Shown here: piece by piece, positions 21,579-33,784 of the stretch
How positions within the stretch are numbered: the first letter of the stretch is position 1
Layout of the letters: each line of letters begins with the position of its first letter
Origin: Gamsiella multidivaricata
Lineage: Eukaryota; Mortierellomycota; Mortierellomycetes; Mortierellales; Mortierellaceae
Assembly (NCBI RefSeq): GCF_025024155.1
Contig: NW_026251731.1
Location: forward strand, 186,001 to 250,000
Direction: 5' to 3'
DNA length: 64,000 nt
Made by a program: the position numbers and the translations under genes
The notes under the pieces: model-generated
Told to the model about the DNA's origin: nothing
What the model saw: the letters and a program-made list of their open reading frames with translations, nothing else
Databases searched by the model: none

Positions 21579-22244
21579 TGTGGAACGGCAAAAAGGATAT
21601 ATGAGGCAAGACAGTGGATAAATGGAATTGCTTATATGTCGTGCGCAAAAAAGAAAGCACGATGTCGCGCTATGGTGCCCAAGAGCAGGAAAAAAGAACA
21701 AGAAGAGTTGTGGAATTCGTCTACCTCATAAACATATCCCCCTGGACGGCGAGGGCATGGTCGATAATAGACCTTAGGTCGGCTGAGGCTCATGCATGCA
21801 GCTTTTGCGTAAATCAACCTTGCCGTTATAAGAGCGCAATCTACGAACGTTTCCGGCACGCCCTCGTATTCCCAGTAAAGGAAAATTTTCTCGCATTTCA
21901 TTGGCTCTCGTGCAAACGTACTCCATAGATTTTAGGAGTGCACGGAGGTACGCGTCTTGATGTATAGCGGCGTTTACACCCTATCAAAAGGTTTGATACA
22001 TGTCATTGATGCGCCTCGCGCTCACCATTGCTCACCTTTCAGCCAGGTATGTAATTGGCGGAGGAACTCATGCATCCCTTGCTCTACTCCACACATTTCT
22101 CTTAACATTTCGCACTTTTTTCTCTCTCCTCTTCTCTCATCTCTATTTCCACCTTTTACTCGGCTCCCTAGACGGCCATTCATCGCCACGCCTATCCTAT
22201 ACATCGTCTTCATTCTTAAACTAACAGTATCTCCACTTACAAAC
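21579..22244. other. Intergenic with CT-rich leader
   Basis: The 3' half (about 22070-22235) is strongly pyrimidine-rich and looks like a leader for the small ORF at 22245. No other feature is supportable. Confidence 0.4.
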
Positions 22245-22505
22245 ATGCGCTCTGCCTTTAACTTCAACCGTGTCGTACAAGTTCAACAGCAGCTCCAGCA
22301 AAACCCTGTGGATAATCTAGCGCCGGCCGTGGCAGCGCTCAATCGGGCCCCCAATCCTGTAGTCACCCAGGACAATCAACAACAATTCCAGGCTCAATAT
22401 CCAAACCAAGATCAAACCCAATATCAAGCCCAATATCAAGCCCAAGATCAAGCCCAATATCATGACCAAGGTCAAGACCAAGCTCCTATACATAATCCGA
22501 TGTAG
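22245..22505 (+). CDS. Small Gln-rich protein with QAQ(Y/D) repeats
   Basis: An intronless frame of 86 codons begins MRSAFNFNRVVQVQQQLQQN and ends in tandem QAQY/QAQD/QDQ units (22390-22485 in DNA, period about 12 bp). There is no signal peptide or membrane helix. The upstream pyrimidine-rich leader favours real transcription, but the compositional bias means it may be a decayed or de novo frame. I do not recognise it. A conserved 3' exon was not found downstream. Confidence 0.4.
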   Translation: MRSAFNFNRVVQVQQQLQQNPVDNLAPAVAALNRAPNPVVTQDNQQQFQAQYPNQDQTQYQAQYQAQDQAQYHDQGQDQAPIHNPM

Positions 22506-23725
22506 ATTCTGACAAAAAGTTCCATTTGATCGGCAGATCCCTTATCCTTGGGTCAGGTTCTCCGTTACAGGCGGCCCTCGCTGCACTGTTTTATAGCTCT
22601 ACATGAGATATACTCCAGTAACAGAGAGCAGAAGTCTTCGTTTTCTTGTCTTCGACCTCCTAAAGCCTAAATTTATCTCTAGTAATTTAAGTTCATGTAC
22701 CTTGAAATAATTTGAGGTGGCCCGGGCACACGAGCATCGCCAAGTACCATCGTAATAAACACCAACGGCACCGTCTTTTCAAGGGTACCATCTCCATGCC
22801 ACATTAGTGATATTCACAAATCTGACAGATACTGGGCTATCCTTCGGCTAGCTACACCTGTCAAAAGGCGGAGGAGTTCAGTTAGAAACTAAAACTACTT
22901 TATCTTGTTTTTTCAGGGAACCTCTTATTTTATATTCAGTCTTTGGATCGTACTTACCATAGTCTTTCTGCTTGGTGCGCTTTTACCTACAATTCCTGTC
23001 CATTGCGGACATATCGTCGTCTCGCACGGCGATAGCCATTTTTTCAAAGTGTGTAGAGTCCCCTCCTAGAGACCAATTACGACAGGTAGAAGCTGATGTC
23101 GCCCCAAAGCTACACCCAGGACCAAAGTATTTGCGACAAAAAAGAAGCTCCGGTCGAACAGGTGCGCGGCATTCTGGCCATATCTAAATGCACCCTCGCC
23201 CCGGACCAAGGCATGCAGTCATCTGCAGTCATTCCGTGGCTACTGGCTCTGTTGACGGTCAAGTGGAATAAATGTCCGCTCAGCAGCTACGCTTTCCTGC
23301 AGAAATTCAAAGTCAGCAGTACGACCCCCTCCACCATGCCCAGATCGCGCGAACAAAATTATTCGCGAAATTTGGGGACAGAAGGCAGCTTGTCGTCGTT
23401 CGCTCCAATCAGCCCTTTGGATGTCCTCCATATCGTTCACCACTCTCGCTTCATCACCTTGCCCCAATCTCCCACCTCTCCTATTTTTCCTCTCAACCCA
23501 TCTCTTCTGCATACGGCTTCAATCTCTTTTTGCACCTCGGCTTTATTATTATTACTATTATTATATTATTAACGCCGGATTCTCCCAGACGCGTAGGCGT
23601 ACCAAAGGCTACATTGTCCACCTCGGTGTCGCTGCAAGGTGCATTTAGGTCAAGCCATGTGATATACGACAGTTTGTGGATGTTATTTTTTTAGTTGAAA
23701 TTGATACAAATGCTACAACATCACT
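22506..23725. other. Intergenic
   Basis: No supportable gene. A CT-rich stretch lies near 23440-23530, followed by an ATT microsatellite at about 23545-23572. The 3' flank of the acyl-CoA dehydrogenase gene occupies the right end. Confidence 0.4.
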
Positions 23726-25412
23726 CTACAGCTTAGATCCGTTATCCAGAATCTGCGCACGACGTGCCTTAATCTTCTTATCCTTCTCACGGATTTCATC
23801 CCCGCGCATCAGCTCAAAGCGTGCCAACTGCATCATGTGCACCTCATCAGGACCATCCGCAATACGAAGTGTGCGTGCGCCAGCTGCGAAACGCGCCAGG
23901 GGGAAGTCCTGACCGACACCGGCAGCACCGTGAGCCTGGATCGCCAGATCGATCGTACGCTGCAACATCTGGGGAACCATGACCTTGGCCATGGCGATGT
24001 CGCGCATGGCTCCCTTGGCATTCAGCTTGTCGATCTTGTCCGCGGCCGCAAGGACCATCAGACGTGAGGCATTGATCTCGATACGGATCTTGGCTACATC
24101 TGCGGCGACCGTGCCGTGGCGGGCGAGGACTTTGCCAAACGTGCGACGTGAGGGGTCAGTGACACGAGCGATCATGACATCCAACGAGCGCTCAGCCATA
24201 CCAATGGCGCGCATGCTGTAAGCAGAAACCAATTAATAAGACGTGTCAGCTGAGGATTCAAAAGTAAACATCCGTTGAAGGGGCAACGTTTGCAGGAGAA
24301 CCTACCAGTGATGAATACGACCAGGTCCCAAACGTCCCTGAATGACCTCGAAACCGCGTCCCTCTCCTGCGATAATGTTGGCTACAGGGACCTTGACGTT
24401 CGTGAACTTGACCTCGCAATGTCCCTCAGGTGCATCATCGTATCCAAACACCGTCATGGCTCGGACGACCTCAACGCCAGGAGTGTCTGCTGGGACAATG
24501 ACGATCGACTGCTGTCTGTACTTGTGTTCGTTGTCGGGATCGGACTTGCCCATGACTAGGTAGACCTTGCAACGTGGGTCACCGGCTCCAGAGATCCAGC
24601 ATTTGTGTCCGTTGATAATGTAATGATCGCCCACGCGCTCGATGCGGGTCTCAATGTTAGTGGCGTCCGAAGAGGATACGGCAATCTCGGTCATGGCGAA
24701 TGCAGAGCGGATCTGGCCGTTCATCAAGGGAACGAGCCACTTTTGCTTCTGCTCGGGGGTGCCGTATTTGGCAAAGACCTCCATGTTACCGGTGTCGGGG
24801 GCGGAGCAGTTCAATGCCTAAAAGGAAATGCAAGAGTGAAGTCTTAGACAAGTTTTTTTTTTCCTTCGAAAAGATGTGTTCGCATCCCAAGGAAGTGCAT
24901 TTGTTATACCTCGGGGGCAACGCGAGGGCAGCGACCGGTGATCTCGCAAAGGGTTGCATATTCAAGGTTGGTCAAGCCAGGGCCCTCGGGGTAGCTCTTG
25001 GGCAGGAACAAGTTCCATAGACCCAGGGACTTTGCCTTGGCCTTGAGCTCGTCCATGATTGGGGGTGTGGTCTAAAAGCGCAATACGGACGGAGTTAGTT
25101 ACCGTCTGGGTTCACTGGTACCATCTGATGCTTTAGGAGAAAAAGTCAATGGGTCAATTAATACCTTCCAGCGCTGATCGCCGGCTCCGACCTGGCTCTC
25201 ATAAACCTCCTCGGCTGGCAAGCAGTCGTTCTAGACATAGAGATATTGAGCGGTGGCGCAACAAAGAAGCATCAGATATGCGGTTCAATTGCAATGCGAA
25301 ACCATTTACCCGTGGGAGAGGAAGAGTGTGATATGTGGCATACCTCGACAAAGCTGATAAGTTTCTTCTGCAGCTCCTTGCAGCGGGGCGAGACTTCAAA
25401 GATGGAGGTCAT
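23726..25412 (-). CDS. Peroxisomal acyl-CoA dehydrogenase, ACAD10/11-like
   Basis: Exons 25412-25344, 25230-25165, 25071-24910, 24817-24306 and 24215-23726 give 432 residues, a complete single-domain acyl-CoA dehydrogenase. Motifs: [19 protein letters not shown], then the FAD-binding [16 protein letters not shown] and [15 protein letters not shown], then [20 protein letters not shown], then the C-terminal [18 protein letters not shown] and [12 protein letters not shown]. The wording matches the ACAD10/11 branch. The chain ends S-K-L, a canonical type 1 peroxisomal signal, and no mitochondrial presequence is seen. It should oxidise an acyl-CoA to the enoyl-CoA with FAD; in peroxisomes that suggests a role beside acyl-CoA oxidase. 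Chain specificity cannot be read from sequence. Confidence 0.95.
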
Positions 25413-26222
25413 TATGGAGCTGTGGCGTTGCGAATGTAGAATGAAGGCGGGGTTGATTGAGAATGAAAAAGATGAATGGAAGGAGAACAATGAAGTAAGA
25501 AGAAGCGGAGGGTATCCGTGGTATATCGTTATTTTAATGGCCGGCTGAAATGGGACTGGGGTAAAAGCTTCGATCACTTTTTGGCTTTCTTTCTCTCCAC
25601 AGAGCCCCTGCTGCCCAATCGAGCGCCTTGCCGCGACTTCCGCTGCACAGGCAGAAACCCAATTTATTTGGTCCCCCTGTGGGCGCCGATCCGTCGCCCT
25701 TCCTTCGCCGACTGGCTATCCCGTCCTGAAGATCGACACCCTGCGATTGACAGGGCCCTCTCCCCTTGATCCCAAGGTACCCACCACCACACATGTATAC
25801 AGACACCTCAAAGTGTCCGGGCCATCAAAGGTCCATACCTGCCTTGATTTTACACTCGAAGGGAATTACCGCTTGGTCATTGTAACCCCAGTCTAAGAAG
25901 TTCAAGCCGCTATCTGCTAATACCGTTCAGAGACAGACGCTTTTTTCAAAGGAAGTCAGTCGTATTACATATGTACAAGTTGTTTATTATTTTATCGAGA
26001 GACACTGTCGATCGGCTGCAGATGGGTGTCAATTCAGGACGGAATCCTCAATATGGGCATGCAAATGCAAAACAAAGCTGGAGCAAGGCAGGCACTGGGT
26101 ATCCCCTTCACGTGTCCTGCCGTTCCTTGACTAGCCCTGCTGCCCTATTTCGGCACTCATATTCAACAATCATGGGCTTGTCATTGGTATCCAGCTGATT
26201 TTTTTTAAGGACTACTGGATGC
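25413..26222. other. Intergenic between tandem minus-strand genes
   Basis: Contains the promoter of the dehydrogenase gene and the 3' flank of EAF6. No clear TATA box and no supportable gene. Confidence 0.45.
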
Positions 26223-27140
26223 CTACACATCTAGATCCTCGTCACCATCACCATCGCGTCCTGTGGATGACAACCTCATTTTTTTCGGAGGTCTCTGGTC
26301 CGAGTTCTTAGACTGACTGGACTTTTGTTGCTTCATCAGTCTCCGGTTGGACGAGGATGATGATCCGGGACCAGAATTCAAAGTAGGCGCAATGTTGGAA
26401 GAAGAAGACGACGTCTTGAGATTGGGTCTTTTGTTGGAGAATCCTGAAGATGGCCGTTTTGATTCATCCTGTGACGACTCCTGGTCCGGGTTCTCTTTGA
26501 TTTGCAGCGCCTGTAGCAAAAGAACGAATGAAAAAAGATACCACTCCTGATTAGTCTGTTATTCTTGCTGGATGACATCTATGCGTGAGATATATGAAAA
26601 TGGAGACAGCATCCTGGAGACGAATATGTGGTGGAGAAGAGACACCTGCCTTTGTAAATGTGGTCGAGGACATAGAGAAGAGTCGGTCCGACTCTGAGTA
26701 CTTGACTCGACTCTTATCAGCCTTCGAGTTGATATAGCCGTCGAATCCACGAATGATGTTGCCCCCATGCTGTGTATCCTCCAAGTAAGAACCCTCAAAT
26801 GCATAGATGCTATTCTCGAGTCCTGCCTAATACGCAGAACAGTCAATGAGAAGCATTAGATCGCTGCTAAAAATGATATTGCAAAGTTGTTTAGAGTAGA
26901 CCCCCTTACTAAGTTGCGGTCAACCAGCTTCTTGCGGTTCATGAGCTCGCTGAGCTCTGTCTTGGCATCCAGGTACTGCTGATGCGTAAGTTTCTCCTTC
27001 TGAAGTTCAAAATTCAAGCAAGAGTAGAAGGTAAGTTCTTGGCCAGCTAGTGAACTGCTCCTGCTGTTATCGCCTCAATAAGATGCTTTCAGGTGCCTGC
27101 CATCACTGCGCTGTCAATCCCTTACAGGTATTTCTGGCAT
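26223..27140 (-). CDS. EAF6: NuA4 histone acetyltransferase subunit Eaf6
   Basis: Exons 27140-27126, 26999-26910, 26826-26650 and 26510-26223 give 189 residues. The family core is clear: a coiled coil ([20 protein letters not shown]), then [32 protein letters not shown] and [17 protein letters not shown]. The C-terminus is Ser/Asn/Lys-rich with PPKKMRLSS and an acidic end, as in nuclear proteins. Eaf6 binds enhancer-of-polycomb/BRPF-type scaffolds in MYST acetyltransferase complexes. Exon 1 is only 15 nt (MPEIP). The last intron seems to start with GC (AAG|GCAGGT); using the GT two bases later instead would end the protein after about 109 residues. It is head-to-head with TMEM230, starts 361 bp apart. 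Confidence 0.88.
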
Positions 27141-27501
27141 GATTCGATCTGTTCTGGTGATGAGCTTTGGGGTTTGTATGTGTGCTGCTGAGTCCCTGAT
27201 GAAAGCTTTGTGCTTGTCCTTGATGTGCTTGATGTCGTTGTCGTTGAAGTTGGTTGGAATGGCATCCTCTGATACTGCGTTTTATACCTACACGTGATAA
27301 ATTTCCGGGCTTTGCCCGCATGGCCCAAGCCAAGGACGGCTGTGAATGGGCTGTCCGCTTCCCTATGTTCCTTTCCTCGCATCGATTCTCGAGACAACCC
27401 ATTCGTCCTTAATCCCCATTCCTCCATTTCCTGTTCGACTGCATTAAAGAGCAAACACTGCTGTCGACTGACGATTGCTTCTCTTTTTCTCACTCTGATT
27501 C
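27141..27501. promoter_or_regulatory. Divergent promoter EAF6 / TMEM230
   Basis: The 361 bp between opposing start codons must serve both genes. The right part is pyrimidine-rich. No TATA box is plain. Confidence 0.5.
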
Positions 27502-28207
27502 ATGACCTCACTTGCTACTTCTTATCAAAAGCCAACGTCCGGCGTCCAGAAACTTGTCCACCGAACCAAAAAAATGCGCTTCCCTCGCCGTGCAAACCGG
27601 TTCCTGCAGATGCAAGAGGACACCGGCTACTCTGACGGACAGTTCGTTGCGCCCATGCCCAAAAGTACGCCTCAGTCTCACTCTTTCCTTCCTTGCGAGC
27701 ACCGCTTTTCCGCGTCCTTAGCGCTCAACTTGGAATTAGTCACTGTATCTAACACAGCTCTCGAATTCTTGGACCATCATTGATAGTCCCATGGAAGTCA
27801 ATTGCTCTTGCAATGGTTCTTTTGATCCTCGGTACCGTAGGACTGACCATTGGATCGCTACTCAAGGTCGGCATCATCGTTAGTCCAGTAAGTGGAGGCA
27901 GATTCAAAGCGCCTAGTTGCTCTTTGCCATTTACTTTGCCATGTCTACTGATCACCTCGTTCTCCTCCAATGTAGGACTGGCTGGATAAAGGCACCCCGC
28001 TCCTAATTCTTGGCGCGCTATGCTTCATCCCAGGTATGTACCGAGCCCGCGGTCGAAATTACAAATGCGCATGCTCGAGATATATGCGCAGATTACTAAA
28101 CCATCTGTGAACGATGCATAGGATCGTACCACGTCGCACTTGCTTACTATGCATACAAGGACTATGAGGGCTACTCATTCTCACACATTCCCGACATCGA
28201 CGATTAG
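27502..28207 (+). CDS. TMEM230: TMEM230-family membrane protein
   Basis: Exons 27502-27664, 27787-27887, 27976-28033 and 28122-28207 join in frame to 135 residues (animal TMEM230 about 120). The N-terminus is basic (KLVHRTKKMRFPRRANRFLQ). Two membrane helices follow: IALAMVLLILGTVGLTIGSL and LLILGALCFIPGSYHVALAY. The end YKDYEGYSFSHIPDIDD matches the family's conserved Y-x-GYS-x-x-x-IPD(F/I)DD tail, which is the strongest evidence. TMEM230 proteins locate to secretory, recycling and synaptic vesicles in animals; a trafficking role in fungi is inference. Confidence 0.88.
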
Positions 28208-28439
28208 ACACGCATCTCAGCAGGGCAGAGAATTATGTTTCTAAGACACTGCTTACTGCCTTGTTTCTATCACGCATATGAGCTTCGCCTCATTCCATTT
28301 GTATTATATCTGATATCTTCAATAAAGCTATGGCAGTTCAGGCCATTGTCGCTCAATGTCCATATATTATTGCTGCAGTTTATTTTCATCTTCAACTGAA
28401 ATTAATGGTCTGGTGAATAGCTGGATGTTCCTCTGTCGT
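28208..28439. other. 3' intergenic of convergent genes
   Basis: A 232-bp shared 3' region between TMEM230 (+) and the J-protein gene (-), with an AATAAAG polyadenylation-like signal at about 28320. No gene. Confidence 0.5.
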
Positions 28440-29369
28440 CTAATCTGCATCCCATAGCGCGGACAGAATTTTTGACTGCGAACTAGTTGTTGTCCTTGAT
28501 TGCAAATCATCGTCATGGCGATCAATATCTCGTTGTGAGTGAACATCACGCTGTCTATGGCCACTGCGATAAAATTGCTGCCGCCGATCCCAGTCGTCGT
28601 CCGCTCCCTCGTCTGCGGAGACCTTCATAAATGAGGTAGCCAACATAATCGACAGCAGCACTAATGTCACCCTGAAGAACCTGCCCGAGGCCGAGTCCGA
28701 ATCGTCATATCCTTGTTTGCGTCGATATTCAGCATCAGCACGCTCCCTTGCCTGCCGCCGCTCTTCCCGTCTCACATCCTGCTCATAATGCATCTCCTGG
28801 TGCGATTTCGCATCAAAGTGTGGTACACTCCCGGTCTGTCGTCCAAAGTGGGTCCCAAAAGCACCATGAGCCCTCCTGGCTGCTGCGGCTGCTGCGGCGT
28901 CTGCAGCCGCCGCAGACTGTGGTGAGTGGCGGAAGGGCGTCCGCCGAAGTGTTCCACGTGTGGGCTGGGCCCGTTGTGAAGATGAATTGGAGTAGAGCGA
29001 TCCGGTCTTGTCAAGCAGAGTGAGGTCATAGTCTCGTCGTTGACGTTCGTTGCCTAGGACAGAATAGGCCTCGTTGATGGAGAGGAAGGTTCTGCGAGAA
29101 TCTTCTGTGTCATTCTTGTCTGGGTGGTGGAGTTTAGAGAGCTTGTAGAACTGGGACTTGATCTCTTTCTTGGTCGCGTTCTGACTGATGCCAAGGCGCT
29201 CGTAGTGGTTGGTGGAGTGGGATCGACTTTCGCGTGGAGTAGATGTGTGAAAGTGTGAAGTTGATGCGGCTACTGTTACTGCTGCAGTCAGTGTGTGCCG
29301 AGGAATCGAAGGCCATGTTACGTGGACGAGAAGACCAACGTGCGACCTATAGCATCGATGGTGATTCAT
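28440..29369 (-). CDS. Membrane-anchored J-domain protein (DNAJC30/JID1-like)
   Basis: A single exon encodes 309 residues. Residues 1-50 are basic and Ser/Thr-rich with almost no acidic residues, consistent with a mitochondrial presequence. The J domain spans about 54-118 (HYERLGISQNATKKEIKSQF; HPD at 82-84; AYSVLGNERQRRDYD). An Ala-rich stretch (about 153-165) and a charged coiled coil (REERRQARERADAEYRRK) follow, then one membrane helix at about 231-249 and a hydrophilic tail. The HPD tripeptide is needed to stimulate Hsp70 ATPase. The plan of J domain followed by a single C-terminal helix resembles mitochondrial DNAJC30 and yeast Jid1. Which Hsp70 it serves is not known. No intron is present, unlike most neighbours. 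Confidence 0.85.
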   Translation of the reverse strand: MNHHRCYRSHVGLLVHVTWPSIPRHTLTAAVTVAASTSHFHTSTPRESRSHSTNHYERLGISQNATKKEIKSQFYKLSKLHHPDKNDTEDSRRTFLSINEAYSVLGNERQRRDYDLTLLDKTGSLYSNSSSQRAQPTRGTLRRTPFRHSPQSAAAADAAAAAAARRAHGAFGTHFGRQTGSVPHFDAKSHQEMHYEQDVRREERRQARERADAEYRRKQGYDDSDSASGRFFRVTLVLLSIMLATSFMKVSADEGADDDWDRRQQFYRSGHRQRDVHSQRDIDRHDDDLQSRTTTSSQSKILSALWDAD

Positions 29370-30752
29370 AGTTGATGAGAAGGAGTGGAGAGTAAAAGAC
29401 GATTGCGATGCTTCTGAGCTACTTATCCTGTTATCTTATGGAACGAATGAACTTTGTTTCTGTCGTCATTTCGCAGAGGGATGCTCGTGCGACAGTGCCA
29501 AAGCAGAGGGCCTTTCAGAATGTGTGCGTATATTCAATGGATTCTAAGGGGTCTAGTTTGGAACTGACGCGACTGGGTGCCATTGCGGTCTCAACCTTCA
29601 GTCGTATCCAATAGTGATCGGGGCAGTTCTTGCCATTGAATGCCAGGTAGACGCTTCATTGCCGCAGATGGAGGGACTTGATTATTACCTAGCAAAGCGA
29701 AAGAGCTGTTCTTGAGAGCTATGCTTGAATGTCGTTCTTGGGTGTTGCTCTTGGGTGCTGATAAATGCTAGTATGTTATCCACAGATAACGTCCGCTGAT
29801 GGACGCAATCGGCGTAGAAAAGTCTAATGCATAAAGACGCGCCGCACATATTACCCGTACTCCGCCTAGCGCGGTCGTTCAGACTGCTTCGTGAGCAGTT
29901 ACAAAATGTACTTTGGGAGATAGAAACAAGAGTAGGTGTCTTCATGCTATGCCCTGGCATGCGGGAGCTATCCATCTGGCTTTAACACATCCATCCAGTC
30001 TACAAGTGTTACTCTACGCTGTCCATCTACCCTCTGGATATCTAACAAAGGATTAGAAAACTTGGACACGGCAGCTCGCGGCGAGCAGATTTAGGTAATC
30101 AACACCGTAGTCGCCATGGACTGTTCGGGCCCTCCGGCAGTAAAGAGCACACGACCTTGATGCTATCGCCTATAGACTCCTTGTTTTTCATCAAACTCAC
30201 GTCGAGACGATGCAGTATTTTATTCGCTTGTTTATATCCTCGTCCTTGCTCGACTCATGACGCTGATTCTCTTCTCCTTGTCAAGGTCCAAGACCAGGGC
30301 TTTCATTTTTTAAAGCGCACATATTTCTTCTGAGTAAGTAAGCGCGCTTGAAGAATATTTAAAGACGCGTCGTATAAAGAGCGGAACATCGTGCACCGGT
30401 GGTTTTCATTCACGTGTACTCTCAATCGATAGTTCTCCTCACCCTTATGAGCCGTCAGTTTTCCCAAGGAGCCCTAATCTGCTCCAGCATTTCTTATTGC
30501 GCTCTTGAGATTGTCATTGTAACATTAACCAAGGTCGGTGGTCTTCCTGCACCAAGAGTGTAAAACTAGTGCCAAGGGTGTAAAACCAGCACCGTATCAA
30601 GAGTTTATTCCTGTGAGGGTGATATGGATAATCGAGTCTTCGTACACACGGATCTGTACCTGAAAAACTGGTGAGTAATCAAACGAAGACCAAGATAACG
30701 GCGACGCGTGGATTATCTCGTTGAAACTTACAAATCAGGTTGAATTTAAACA
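29370..30752. other. Intergenic, possibly with decayed sequence
   Basis: No supportable gene. A plus-strand frame at 29408-29614 (ending LELTRLGAIAVSTFSRIQ) has coding-like wording but no recognised family or start context. A two-copy 20-bp repeat lies at 30557-30594. Confidence 0.4.
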
Positions 30753-30758
30753 TATAAA
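30753..30758 (+). promoter_or_regulatory. TATA box of the Dabb gene
   Basis: TATAAA lies 67 bp upstream of the start codon, followed by a CT-rich leader. This is the clearest TATA arrangement in the window. Confidence 0.65.
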
Positions 30759-30824
30759 CCCCAGGCGTTCCTGATCTCTTCCCTCATTCCTCATTCCTCG
30801 CACTTCTTCCTTCATTCTCTCACA

Positions 30825-31148
30825 ATGGCCGTTGCACACCTCATTTTGCTTAAGATCAAGTCCTCCCTCACAGAAGACCAGGCCCAGGATATCCTCAAGG
30901 CCGTCGCTGCGCTCAAGGACCAACTCCCCGATGTGGTCGAATCCGTCCACCTCGGAACCAACTTCTCGGCACGCTCCAAGGGCTTCACCCACGGCTTCAC
31001 TATGATCTTCAAGGACAGAGCCGCCCTCGAGACCTACGACAAGTCGTCCGAGCACATCAAGGTTGTTCAGGAGGTCATCCGCCCTAACATTGATGATCTC
31101 ATCTGTGTGGACTATGATGTGGTCGACTACTCTATCCCTCGCCTTTAG
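30825..31148 (+). CDS. Dabb (stress-responsive A/B barrel) domain protein
   Basis: An intronless frame of 107 residues matches one Dabb ferredoxin-like domain: first strand AHLILLKIKSSLTEDQAQDI with a helix, LPDVVESVHLGTNFSARSKG, then FTHGFTMIFKDRAALETYD, SSEHIKVVQEVIRPNIDDLI and VDYDVVD. Such proteins form dimeric barrels; members are stress-induced in plants, and some catalyse small cyclisations. No catalytic residue can be assigned here. Codon use is strongly biased to C-ending codons and a proper TATA box lies upstream, which together suggest strong, perhaps inducible, expression (inference). Confidence 0.9.
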   Translation: MAVAHLILLKIKSSLTEDQAQDILKAVAALKDQLPDVVESVHLGTNFSARSKGFTHGFTMIFKDRAALETYDKSSEHIKVVQEVIRPNIDDLICVDYDVVDYSIPRL

Positions 31149-31536
31149 ATTCTACTGTGATAGAAGAGATTGCCTCACAAAGGTCTAACACCAGTTGCAG
31201 CTTTCGCGTGCCATATCCAGATAGAATAAAAAATCCTTTATGTCGCGCATACATCCCCCATGGTCGGGTCATAGCTGTAACCCCAATAATAAAAATACAT
31301 ACCACGATATCTGCTGTGGGTTAACAGAAACCAATTTGCAATTGAAGGATTGCCGGCTCGTGTGAGCATTAATGGACTCAATTGCTCCTACACCTTCAGC
31401 TCCACTTCAACCGCCACCATTCGTGCTGCTGGCGGCTACAGTGAGAAGTGACTGTACACGGTACGTCATTGGCTGTTTATTTAATTTTGGCACCTTGCTT
31501 CTCACGCTTCCTCATTCAACTTCGCCTCGCACCAAA
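31149..31536. other. Intergenic / METAP2 promoter
   Basis: 3' flank of the Dabb gene (AATAAAAAAT near 31225) and the METAP2 upstream region. No gene and no strong core promoter element is seen. Confidence 0.45.
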
Positions 31537-33546
<2,010 letters not shown>

Positions 33547-33784
33547 ACATGCGGACAAAAAAAGCAGAAATAAAAAAAAATGAAAAAGAAAAAAGTCCTG
33601 TGCTCAATACACCACCTCTGTAAAAGTTACTTGCCTGCCTCTTTATCAGAAAACATCGAGCAGATCGCAGGCGTCCTTTCTTTTCCATCAACATCAGGAA
33701 CTTGCTTCGTCATTTGCATTTGCAACAAACACGCGACTTCACATAAGACATAGTCAGCATATATATTACGCAGAATAATCGACA
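33547..33784. other. Intergenic / MED7 promoter
   Basis: A 238-bp gap between tandem genes; a TATATATTA element lies at about 33760, only about 20 bp upstream of the MED7 ATG, so it is doubtful as a TATA box. Confidence 0.4.
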
